Assembly: GCA_009767595.1 (NCBI GenBank)
Contig: VSDK01003676.1
Location: 867,908-931,907 of the forward strand
Source of the DNA: Symbiodinium kawagutii
Taxonomy: Eukaryota > Sar > Dinophyceae > Suessiales > Symbiodiniaceae
Direction of reading: 5' to 3'
DNA length: 64,000 nt
Within the stretch, counting starts at the first letter, position 1; each line of letters opens with the position of its first letter. The notes under the pieces are model-generated. The model had not been told where the DNA came from, did not search any database, and worked only from the letters and a program-made list of their open reading frames with translations. The translations under genes and the position numbers were made by a program. Positions 56,186 to 64,000 of the stretch are shown piece by piece.

Positions 56186-56210
56186 GATGATGATGATGAT
56201 GACGATGATG
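56060..56210. repeat. GAT microsatellite
   Basis: About 50 GAT units with few interruptions, inside the intron between membrane-protein exons b and c. Confidence 0.95.
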
Positions 56211-56290
56211 CAAATGATGCCCATGATGTTGCTTATGATGACCCTGATGGTTGCTGCGAAGTTCCCTGCAGCTCCCCCCAGCTCGCCTAG

Positions 56291-56363
56291 GCTTCACAAT
56301 GTTAGTCTCAGTCTTCGGCGGCCTTTTGTTACGAGCCTTGGCCCTGAGTGTCAGCATGGAATG
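56291..56363 (+). CDS. Membrane-protein exon c
   Basis: AG|G acceptor (GCTCGCCTAG|GC), excellent donor (GAATG|GTAGGT). Reads FTMLVSVFGGLLLRALALSV then SME, a probable transmembrane helix. In phase with both neighbours. Confidence 0.65.
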
Positions 56364-56552
56364 GTAGGTCCCATGAGTTTGGATTCCTAAGCTCAGGATA
56401 TCCAGGAGTGGAGGCCCCCAGGTAGCCCCATCTCCAACATTCGCATGGATCCGCATGTCCTTTTCCGACCATCATTTCGCCAGAATCCAGCTTCGCAGCT
56501 GAATACTTGACACTCAACCACTAATCAGCACTGGATACTGAACTGTTTCCAG

Positions 56553-56702
56553 TTCCTCCTCAGCAACCTCCCGCGCGCCACGAGAACAGAGTCGCATTTT
56601 CTCCTACCGTTTGCTGACGCCTGTCTTGGGTGGAGTGCTGATGGCTGCCAGCATTCGATTCTTCGTCCCGTGGCCGGAACTGGGTACCACACAACTGGGC
56701 GA
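56553..56702 (+). CDS. Membrane-protein exon d
   Basis: Strong acceptor (ACTGTTTCCAG), donor GGCGA|GTGACA. The phase-matching frame reads SSSATSRAPREQSRIFSYRL, then LTPVLGGVLMAASIRFFVPW and PELGTTQLG: a basic loop, then a hydrophobic helix. A second frame (FLLSNLPRATRTESHFLLPF) is open throughout. Confidence 0.55.
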
Positions 56703-56825
56703 GTGACAGCAGCCGGAGGCACTGGGGGAAGTCTTTGAGACCATGAGTTGATCATAGGTGGCTTGGATCATTTGATGTTTTCCCCCCAAGTGCTAGCAAA
56801 AGTTGGGTTGATAAACTATAAAAAG

Positions 56826-56851
56826 TATTTCATAGCGGTTGAAACCACCAG
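56826..56851. mobile_element. Family D right terminus abutting an exon
   Basis: TATTTCATAGCGGTTGAAAC followed by CACCAG is the family D right end. The left end is not recognisable. The CAG is the acceptor of the next exon. Confidence 0.5.
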
Positions 56852-56911
56852 TATTGTGATCGCTGTTATGATCATTCTGTTGTTCCTCCACAGCAAGATC
56901 AGATCATCATG
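56852..56911 (+). CDS. Membrane-protein exon e
   Basis: Starts after the CCACCAG of a family D end. Reads IVIAVMIILLFLHSKIRSS, an obvious hydrophobic helix with a basic end, to CATG|GTGATG. In phase with exon d. A 126-codon minus-strand frame (56816-57196) overlaps it, so strand is not beyond doubt. Confidence 0.5.
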
Positions 56912-57957
56912 GTGATGTTCCTTGCCATCAGGAACAACATGCTTTATTTCTAGTGGAAAATTGTCCCAGCCGTCAGTTTTTAGTGGTTTACCGCCTGGTG
57001 TGCACTCCGTTGTGTGGCTCAAGACCAGTTTCTTGACGATGTTTGTTACTATGGGCAGGGGCGGATTCAATCCCCTCAGTGATTGCGATAATTTTGCCAA
57101 GTGCTCATGATCATCATGATCATGATCATTTAGATTGAGACACTCTTTCTTTTGCAAACCATCATGCAACTTTCCAGATGACTCTGCGTTTGCCATGCCA
57201 GTTTGTTGCGCTGGATAGGTGATTAGCTTTTGTGATCTGTCTTTGTTGGTTGTGTCCCGTCATTACTTGTCCTCAGCTGAATGGTCTGCGGCCTCAAGAG
57301 CCACCAGAATTCATTTGAGTTTGCACAGTTGACACAGCCGAGCAGCAGTTTTCAATTTTGCATTGGTTTGTTAACCAGTTGCTGTTTATCCAGTTTTGTA
57401 TTTGTGTTTGTCAACCAGCTATTGTAAACCAGTTTAGTGTCAACAAAAAAGAATGGTGTACAAACACATCTGCAATGTATTTGTCAACCAATTTGCTTTA
57501 GCTGGTTTCAATTTTTCGTGAAGCCACGATGACCCAAACCAGAGGAAATCATGAAACCCCACTTTGGACCGCACAGATTTTGAGATTTGCCGACTCTTCT
57601 TCGGTCTATGCAGTATTATGATTGCTTTACGTGCCAATCACGCAGCCGCTATATTTTTCAGGGCAAGGGTCACATCATCAAGCATTACCTTCCATGCTTA
57701 GCAGTGATTTGAATCTTCGCTCTTGAGTACAGACCCTCACAAACCATTACTGCATTCTCAACTTGAAAACGTGTTTAACTATGCTTGCTGCGTATCTATC
57801 AGTCATTATTAAGCATCATCAAGTACGACTAAATCGATATTCGATCATCATTAATTCAATCATCTCAGCCATCATCTACATTCATTGACCATTCATCAAG
57901 TACCATTCAACCACCTATGACTAACCCGCACCCTCGGTCACTCCCTCTACCACTCAG
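56912..57957. other. Unresolved stretch
   Basis: Overlaps the minus-strand frame up to 57196. The rest is AT-rich, with repeated CAACCAGTT words at 57360-57510. No + strand exon with good borders. Confidence 0.35.
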
Positions 57958-58035
57958 ATGATCGATGCCCTCACCAATGCATCTGCTGCACGGCTGCAAG
58001 CTGGAGGGCTTGGTTGTGGAGTTTGGGCCTCCAGG
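57958..58035 (+). CDS. Candidate exon
   Basis: Good acceptor (CCCTCTACCACTCAG). Reads MIDALTNASAARLQAGGLGC then GVWASR, 26 codons, phase 0 at both ends, donor CCAGG|GTTGGG. Another frame (MHLLHGCKLEGLVVEFGPPG) is open. Confidence 0.5.
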
Positions 58036-58720
58036 GTTGGGCTTACCTTCCCCATGTCAGCAGAGAACTCGTCCTGCGAATCCTGGCGGCTTAACATGAT
58101 GGAAACAAGTCAGGTGCCTAGCTAGCTGGTGATTCTCAGGGAGCTAAGGAGCCAGGGGTATCCCTAAATCCCTTTAAAGGGGGAGCTAAAGAGCCTCAAG
58201 GAGTGGTGAAACCAGATGGTAGCTAGGCTATGTCGATCCACTCATGACTGTTCTGTTGATGAAAACCTGGAGCAGCAGAACCAATCACAACTAGTTACAG
58301 AACCAACATCACCAACCAGCCAAGTGAGCAACCAATCTTCAACCAACTTCAACCAGGCGACCTATAGCTGTTCTCACCACAGCTGGGACAAGCAACGAGA
58401 TCGCTACCCAGGTCACCTGGTTGAGCTTCACTCATTTCCCCCTTCGACCTGCCTATGTCGTGACCGATCCTTTGGTGCCTTGGCGGCACCACGTGGTTTG
58501 AACCATTCTGCAGAGGTATGGTTGGTGCCCCCCTGGGATGAAACCTCTATGCATGCAGCAGCTTCTAAGCACGCAGTAGTCTTTAATGATCTGGTACTTC
58601 TCTCGATTTCTCTCCTGCCTTTGAGGACTCTCCCTGTGCTATTTTCCTTGCATTGGATCGCTACATATCGCTACTATCTGACTATCCAGTATCATCAGTT
58701 GTCATTGCCATGTCCAACAG

Positions 58721-58839
58721 CTGTTGTTCCGCCGGTCGGCGTTCCAACCAGCCGCATCCGCAGGAAGTCTTCTTTGTGGTGACTTGGGGAATCTGCAGCT
58801 GCTTTGGCTGGTGCCTTGGCTCCCAACCATCTCCAAACG
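58721..58839 (+). CDS. Candidate exon
   Basis: After CATGTCCAACAG, reads LLFRRSAFQPAASAGSLLCG then DLGNLQLLWLVPWLPTISK into AACG|GTCAGG. A 17-bp word CCATCTCCAAACGGTCA is tandemly duplicated at its 3' end. A longer frame (58216-58782) overlaps it. Confidence 0.4.
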
Positions 58840-59069
58840 GTCAGGGAAACCATCTCCAAACGGTCATGGTTCATAGATAGCCCTGTTTTAATCTTTTTGG
58901 ACTTTTGAAGTTGCAATATAGAACTTAAATACTTGAATTTATTGAATGATTAAATCATCTACTTATATCATACTGACTGTATCTTGAAAGTTTTCGGCTC
59001 GGAAAATTGGAAACCTGTTCAAGGCGCAGAGCCGACTCCCATAAGGACAGATCAAATTTAAGTTGCAAG

Positions 59070-59181
59070 GGAAAATTGGTGCGGAATCCTGTGAATTCTT
59101 TGGTGCTGGTTGCTGTTGGAATATATTCATTGAGTGAGAAGTATGCTACTTCAGTCCGTGTGTTTTTCTCAACATTTGGAG
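59070..59181 (+). CDS. Membrane-like exon before a well-formed intron
   Basis: AG|G acceptor (AAGTTGCAAG|GG, tentative), excellent donor (TTTGGAG|GTAAGC). Reads GKLVRNPVNSLVLVAVGIYS then LSEKYATSVRVFFSTFG. Hydrophobic centre. Confidence 0.5.
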
Positions 59182-59307
59182 GTAAGCGAACCATCAGCTT
59201 TCACAATGCGCTTTTGGCAAGCTGTTCTGGGGCACACTTGCTTTGGAAACACCTAAAGGTACGAATATGCAAGAGGGCCACAAAACCTGTCAACTTCTTT
59301 CTTTCAG

Positions 59308-59398
59308 GTTTTGGAGCAATTCCCAACACCGTTGCTGGTGTCCTTCTTATAGGACTCATGCTGGTGGGACAAGATGGCATGACAATCCTTCAGCCGGG
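59308..59398 (+). CDS. Membrane-like exon after a well-formed intron
   Basis: Excellent acceptor (CAACTTCTTTCTTTCAG|G). Continues the previous exon in phase: FGAIPNTVAGVLLIGLMLVG then QDGMTILQPG, a clear transmembrane helix. The intron is 126 bp (42 codons) and keeps the frame open if unspliced. The 3' border is uncertain; the frame ends at TAA 59445-59447. Confidence 0.55.
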
Positions 59399-59575
59399 GT
59401 TATCCCAGACAGATTTTGAGATGTTTCACTCCTTCAATCTATGCTAAGTTGGTTTCCAATCTTCGCTGCTTATACGTATTTGGGCAATATTTCGGAATCA
59501 TTCACTGAACCATTCATTTACCAGCTTGCACTGGTTCAAAGTGTTAGGATTCACTACCTCTGCGGGGTGCGGCAG

Positions 59576-59686
59576 GTACTCCCAGCTGGTGTCCGTCCTG
59601 GCCGGAGTGGATCCCTTTGCGTTGCCGGAGCACACGTCGCAGAAGCTGCAGAGGCTCGTGACTTCGGGCGAAAACCGTGGCACATG
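59576..59686 (+). CDS. Candidate exon
   Basis: AG|G acceptor (GCGGCAG|GTAC), donor CATG|GTGGCA. Reads YSQLVSVLAGVDPFALPEHT then SQKLQRLVTSGENRGT, with high GC3 and a helical pattern. Unknown family. Confidence 0.6.
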
Positions 59687-59738
59687 GTGGCACCCACATG
59701 TTATTTTTTGCCATCCATCGCTATCATCCCGAATGATG

Positions 59739-60410
59739 GCTTCATGCTGGTTAATGATGGTTAATGATGGTTAATGATGATAGTGATTAATGATGGGTTC
59801 ATGCTGGTTAATGATGATTAATGATGGTTAATGATGGTTAATGATGGTTAATGATGGGTTCATGCTGGTTAATGATGGTTAATGATGGTTAATGATGGTT
59901 AATGATGGGTTCATGCTGGTTAATGATGGTTAATGATGGTTAATGATGATAGTGATTAATGATGGGTTCATGCTGGTTAATGATGATTAATGATGGTTAA
60001 TGATGGTTAATGATGGTTAATGATGGGTTCATGCTGGTTAATGATGGTTAATGATGGTTAATGATGATAGTGATTAATGATGGGTTCATGCTGGTTAATG
60101 ATGATTAATGATGGTTAATGATGGTTAATGATGGTTAATGATGGGTTCATGCTGGTTAATGATGGTTAATGATGGTTAATGATGATAGTGATTAATGATG
60201 GGTTCATGCTGGTTAATGATGATTAATGATGGTTAATGATGGTTAATGATGGTTAATGATGGGTTCATGCTGGTTAATGTTGGTTAATGATGGTTAATGA
60301 TGGTTAATGATGGTTAATGATGGTTAATGGTGATAGTGATGGTTAATGATGGTTAATGATGATTAATGATGGTTAATGATGGTTAATGATGATAGTGATT
60401 AATGGTGTCG
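59739..60410. repeat. Higher-order tandem repeat of TTAATGATGG
   Basis: Built from 10-bp TTAATGATGG units. GGGTTCATGCTGG markers fall at 59795, 59856, 59907, 59964, 60025, 60082, 60143, 60200 and 60261. Spacings alternate 57 and 61, giving a 118-bp higher-order unit repeated at least 2.5 times almost identically. Confidence 0.95.
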
Positions 60411-60429
60411 TTTAATGTTAGCCCCGGAT

Positions 60430-60540
60430 TAATAAACCCCTGGTTGATGATCATAGGGGGTATCCCCTAAAAGCCTTGGTTTTCCTCATTAGAATGGTAA
60501 CCCCCCCAGTTAATCAACCTGGGGTTTATTGATCCTGGGT
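60430..60540. mobile_element. Family C element
   Basis: TTAATAAACCCCTGGTTGAT at the left and AACCTGGGGTTTATTGATCC at the right, with the core CATAGGGGGTATCCCCTAAA. Inverted terminal repeats. Confidence 0.75.
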
Positions 60541-60584
60541 AGACATCATTGTCATACGAAAAAAGAAGGTATCTTTGATGGTTA

Positions 60585-60695
60585 CCCTTTGGTAAACTAA
60601 CATAGCAATGGAAAATCACCATATTTTGCTGAGAAACCATGGGAAGTCATTAAAAAATGGTGGATTCTCCATTGCTATGCTAGTTTGCCAGAGGG
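60585..60695. mobile_element. Family B palindromic element, best copy
   Basis: Starts CCCTTTGGTAAACTAACATAG and ends CTATGCTAGTTTGCCAGAGGG (20+ bp inverted ends), 111 bp, flanked by TTA/TAA. Confidence 0.85.
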
Positions 60696-60744
60696 TAATG
60701 ATCATGATAGGGATTAATGAACAGGATGATGATTAATGATGGTG

Positions 60745-60873
60745 GTGGTGGCTGGAATTACACCCTGTGTGCCTCTATTTGTTGGAGAACCCCTGTGGTC
60801 GATTAAAGATGGACCAGCTGACGGATTCGCAGATGAACCCAATGATTTCATGGGGTTCACGCAGTGCTAATGC
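60745..60873 (+). CDS. Candidate exon with a methyltransferase-like ENPCGRL motif
   Basis: The frame reads LELHPVCLYLLENPCGRLKM then DQLTDSQMNPMISWGSRSAN, to a possible donor (AATGC|GTATCC). ENPxGxL following a hydrophobic strand resembles the ENP region of C5-cytosine methyltransferase-like proteins, including phage and dinoflagellate types. Only this motif is visible, so the call is tentative. The 5' border is unclear because it emerges from repeat sequence. Confidence 0.45.
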
Positions 60874-60997
60874 GTATCCATGAACTCTCATGTTTCTTGT
60901 GATTGCAGTGGCATGACATGAAGTAACCCTGAATCAAAAACAGGAAAGTGCCCACCAACAGCGAACAACTTATAGAAAAGGAGATGAGATAGTATAT

Positions 60998-61043
60998 CCA
61001 ACAGCTAACTTCCATCAGCTAACTTCCACCAACAGCTAACTTC
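60998..61043. repeat. Short tandem repeat
   Basis: Three copies of CAGCTAACTTCCA separated by one to four bases. Confidence 0.8.
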
Positions 61044-61580
61044 CAAAGGAAGTATTCACATTCTCGCCCTTGGAGATCAGATAGTTACGCCCCATGTTGA
61101 CCCATGTTGGCCCAAGTTCCAAGGCTGGGAATTTGGAACCAGACCTATGCAGACCAAGGGGTGCAGATCAGGATGGTTTATGAAAAGTCCCCAGGTTGAT
61201 GAAAAGTGATGCTTTTCCGCAGGGGAGTTGATTTTTTTAAGTGTTCAGTTGCATTTGCTCAGAGGATTGGATTTGTTTTGTTCGAAAGGCCGTGTACCAA
61301 GTTTTGCTTCGCTTGAGATTTGTCTAAGTTGCTTCCCTAGCAGATGGGCAACCATGGCTGGCGCCTCGTTCGCCCTGTTGCTGTAGGATGAACCAATGGT
61401 TCCCCTGGATCTTCGATGGTGGTGAGGACGTGGCAGCGGGGTGGAGGTGCTATGGTGTCCTTGCAAGGCCTTGGTTGAAGTTGGTTGTGTGAAGTGGCTT
61501 GGAGTTTGGTTACAGTTTGGTTGGTTGTGTTGCAGGTTGGTTCGTGTTTTTGGTTTGGGCTTCAGATGTTTACATTTCAG

Positions 61581-61656
61581 TGCTCATGTCCGTGACCCAA
61601 GAGCAGCTTACTGCCAACGCAGAGAAGCTTGTGTCTTCCAGGCATCCCTCAATGCC
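61581..61656 (+). CDS. Candidate exon
   Basis: Good acceptor (GTTTACATTTCAG), donor ATGCC|GTTATA. Reads LMSVTQEQLTANAEKLVSSR then HPSM. Another frame is open through a longer stretch (61441-61785). Confidence 0.45.
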
Positions 61657-61679
61657 GTTATAGTTATGCCATGCATTAG

Positions 61680-61706
61680 CAACCCTCTGAGATGCCCTGG
61701 CAAAAA
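61680..61706. repeat. Dispersed repeat, copy 2
   Basis: Same word as at 7835-7862. Confidence 0.6.
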
Positions 61707-62032
61707 ATGCACTTATGCACTTCAAGACAATTGTAGCACAGATTTAGCCTCAACATGCCCAAACAATAAAGATATTACAGCATGACGTGTCACACTTAGA
61801 CATGGACACGCATGTGCGGTTTTTGCCCGGGAATGCACTGCCATGTGTTGCCAAATGAATGCGCATTGGTGAAAATAGTATTTTTTTTCAGTTTTTCATA
61901 GTTTTTCAACTGATGCTATTCATTGGGGCAAACCCATTGTGAAGGCAAAATACATTGAGAATGTTCATCAAAACACATATTTACAACAACTTCCATTTGC
62001 GCTTTCAATTCCCACGTTACAACTTCTCCAAG

Positions 62033-62143
62033 GATTCCCTGCTTCGCCGCGAGGAGTTTGCTGTCGACATTCTGCCGAGCTTGCGGCAGGAAAGGGAGCC
62101 CTTCCTGCCCAAGAGAGAGGAAGAACCGGTGCCGGCCTCAGGA
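62033..62143 (+). CDS. Candidate exon, charged
   Basis: AG|G acceptor (ACTTCTCCAAG|GAT). Reads DSLLRREEFAVDILPSLRQE then REPFLPKREEEPVPASG, 37 codons, phase 0 at both ends, GC3 about 28 of 37, donor GGA|GTGGGG. The frame is open upstream too (NFHLRFQFPRYNFSK). Confidence 0.65.
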
Positions 62144-62463
62144 GTGGGGGAAACTAACCTGGAAGCCAGCATTAGGTTCATTAACTCATGTTAGTTTATC
62201 TATACTCTATGTAATAAGTCAGTTCATTTATTCATGGCTTAGTTTGGTCATTTATCTATATATTCATTTTTCCCATGGAAGATAAATGCTGGCCATATAC
62301 CCATGGAATAAAGTTTTCCTGGAAGCCTGAAGAATCATTATATTCATCTACATACGTGTGAGAACGGCAGAAGGTTCATCATCAAGATATTTAGATTCAT
62401 GGCAAATCTTCAAGAAGACATTTCCCCATCAATCAATCAGTTCCGGGACGAGAGACACGGATG

Positions 62464-62600
62464 GATGCAACCAACAACGACAATGCTGATGCAGTACCGG
62501 TATCATTACTAGGTGCTATGGCGTTGACAAATCCCATGGCCGCTCCAGCTGCCAATTTCACGACCAGTCCGAGATTTAGGAGAGAATGCATGCATTTTGG
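62464..62600 (+). CDS. Candidate exon, weak
   Basis: Reads MDATNNDNADAVPVSLLGAM then ALTNPMAAPAANFTTSPRFR. No convincing borders, and the minus strand is also open (KLAAGAAMGFVNAIAPSNDT). Confidence 0.3.
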
Positions 62601-62740
62601 AGAGGCAGAGGTAGCAAATAATGCCATTCTTTGTGCGGTATCCGATTGTGTGAGTGTATGTTTATAGCCCGCAATGATCACCAAGTGACATGGTCATGAG
62701 CCAAACATGCCCAACTGCTTCAAAAATGAGAAATGCTCAG

Positions 62741-62860
62741 CCTTAGCTGCACCGCTGGGATGGCAATGTTCTTTTGGCCTGGGATGAGTGCTTCCTTGTT
62801 GCTCATGGTGCAACATTTTGTTTGGCAAAAGACCCAGGACAGTGACAAGCCGGACTACAG
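62741..62860 (+). CDS. Candidate exon
   Basis: Acceptor AAATGCTCAG, donor TACAG|GTGGCG. Reads LSCTAGMAMFFWPGMSASLL then LMVQHFVWQKTQDSDKPDY, a hydrophobic segment followed by a polar tail. Confidence 0.5.
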
Positions 62861-62988
62861 GTGGCGGTGGGTGTGTGGTGATGAGGTGGGCATGCTCAAT
62901 AGGTGTTCTCGAAAGCTAAGCTAGGATGTCCAGAAACACACTTCATATTGTTGGGTGACTGATTGAGTATTTTTCTTTCGCACCGCAG

Positions 62989-63047
62989 ATGCTCCATGTA
63001 TGGCATATTTGCCATTATTTGCCAACATTGATGACCCAAATGTAAAG
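62989..63047 (+). CDS. Membrane-protein chain, exon 1
   Basis: Pyrimidine-rich acceptor (TTTTTCTTTCGCACCGCAG), donor TAAAG|GTACAT. Reads APCMAYLPLFANIDDPNVK and ends in phase 0. Confidence 0.5.
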
Positions 63048-63117
63048 GTACATGTTACAGTCATACATGGATAAACAACAACCGATCAATCCTTGGTCAT
63101 TGCATCCTCCATCCCAG

Positions 63118-63209
63118 CCAGTTGTGGCAATGCTACGTCAGGAGATAGTGGTTGGAGAATGTTTGAGATGGATCCCCTGGGGAAAAGCCGTGTATAGGGA
63201 TTTTCTCCG
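63118..63209 (+). CDS. Membrane-protein chain, exon 2
   Basis: Good acceptor (ATCCTCCATCCCAG), phase 0. Reads PVVAMLRQEIVVGECLRWIP then WGKAVYRDFL, ending at CTCCG|GTGAAG in phase 2. The intron before it is 70 bp. Confidence 0.55.
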
Positions 63210-63652
63210 GTGAAGATCCTGCATTGATCTTGTTCTGATTCTTGTTAGGTAGGGCTGGCGATGTGTTCCGTTTCAGGACTTCCTAGGCAAATTGAGTCAG
63301 CCTAGCCCTATCGCCACTGAACCCATCCCCAGCATTTCTTGTTGTGGTGCAAGTTGTCGAGCCGAAAATCTCCGTGCCTCTCGACCTTTTTGGTCATGCT
63401 TTGTCAATTTCCGTGACCTAATCTCTAAGTCAAGGCTAGGTTGGACATGTTTTTTTTGGCTATATACATTGTTGAGGTTCGATACTGTACACAACTGGTT
63501 CGAATGGAATGCTCAAATCATGTCATACTCATTCTATGCCTTTACTCCCCAAGCAATTGATGCCTGTTGTATCCTCTGGTCATCCCAGCATAGCGCCAGT
63601 GATCCAAGTTGGTTGAAACAAGCCCAAGAACCAGCAGTTTATCTATGGCTAG

Positions 63653-63760
63653 GCCGGAGTTTTTGATTCTCTTGATGACCTTCAGCGTGCTGCTGTTGAA
63701 CTTTTTGATGATGAGCTTCTTGGACAGAAAGAGAGACAGGATTGCAAAACTGGCGCCGTT
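63653..63760 (+). CDS. Membrane-protein chain, exon 3
   Basis: AG|G acceptor (TATGGCTAG|G), donor CCGTT|GTAGAT. The phase-matching frame reads PEFLILLMTFSVLLLNFLMM then SFLDRKRDRIAKLAP: a long hydrophobic helix with a basic tail, GC3 about 78 percent. An alternative frame (GVFDSLDDLQRAAVELFDDE) is also open but has low GC3. Pattern compatible with a channel or transporter; family unknown. Confidence 0.55.
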
Positions 63761-64000
63761 GTAGATCCGCAACGGAGCATGTGATGATGATCTATATATG
63801 GTTATTTGGTGAGCTGGGTCAATATCGACCAGCTCAAGAATAGATGGACGAACATCCCAACAGCTCGGCGGGTTTGTTGTTTTTGTTGTTTTATTTTGGA
63901 AAGGTCACCAAATTTGGCGAGGTATTGGCTCACAGCGATCTGTGAAAAACTCAAACGTTTGGCGAACCTTTCTTTGGCAAGATGTGGACAAACCCAAGCG

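Noticed and set aside
58216..58782. 188-codon + strand open frame
   Set aside because: The longest gap-free frame, but its composition changes along its length, its first third is CAACCA-type repeat, and internal acceptors support shorter exons in other frames. Not called as one gene.
63274..63666. About 130-codon + strand frame after a good acceptor
   Set aside because: Entering it from the upstream exon gives an immediate stop, and the phase-compatible exon lies beyond it at 63653. It could still be an alternative exon.
1..64000. Bacterial-type genes, tRNA, rRNA, CRISPR arrays, phage or insertion sequences
   Set aside because: No long intact reading frames, no clover-leaf tRNA sequences noticed, no regular direct repeats with unique spacers, no transposase motifs seen. 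The tandem repeats have no unique spacers.
1..64000. Spliced-leader relics marking retroposed genes
   Set aside because: I looked for the dinoflagellate spliced-leader end (TTTTGGCTCAAG) and found no convincing match. A nucleotide search would be decisive.

Overview
This window looks like nuclear DNA of a dinoflagellate (Symbiodiniales-like; genus not resolvable). I see no operons, ribosome binding sites, tRNA or rRNA. Coding sequence occurs as many short exons (about 60-240 bp) in long AT-richer introns. Third codon positions of the best exons are often GC-rich. Acceptors are usually AG|G, and donors include GT, GC and apparently GA, as known for dinoflagellates. A J-domain-like exon pair carrying LHPDQN and EEEVTPAFRYVQ supports this lineage call. 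Almost all convincing exons lie on the + strand. All exon calls were made by eye from open frames, splice-like borders, codon phase and GC3, with no homology search. Treat them as partial gene models.

Layout: 0.9-8.7 kb, scattered exons including the J-domain-like pair. 9.5-14.9 kb, a chain of seven phase-compatible exons. 15-29 kb, isolated exons, a 36-base assembly gap inside a coiled-coil-like exon, a phase-compatible trio at 24.2-26.0 kb, and a 474-nt coding-like stretch broken by one TAG. 30.2-36.1 kb, the best model: eleven consecutive phase-compatible exons. 37-46 kb, scattered exons plus a large GAT microsatellite. 47.4-51.7 kb, a likely separate gene starting MGC, with a GYHGYLP exon that faintly recalls ciliary microtubule-inner-protein motifs. 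52-54 kb, further exons. 55.4-56.9 kb, five phase-compatible exons of a membrane protein. 57.9-59.7 kb, more exons, one pair with a well-formed 126-nt intron. 59.7-60.4 kb, a higher-order tandem repeat. 60.7-63.8 kb, an exon with a methyltransferase-like ENPCGRL motif and a three-exon membrane-protein chain running to the right edge.

The main discovery is in the non-coding part. At least five families of short palindromic elements (called A to E here, about 55-135 bp) occur repeatedly in the introns. In several places an element end coincides exactly with an exon border: family A starts supply the GT donor, and ends of families A, D and E supply the AG acceptor. One 32-codon exon (28313-28408) is bounded by family D on its left and family A on its right. 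This is what introner elements (transposon-like elements that create introns) should look like, with several families active in one neighbourhood.
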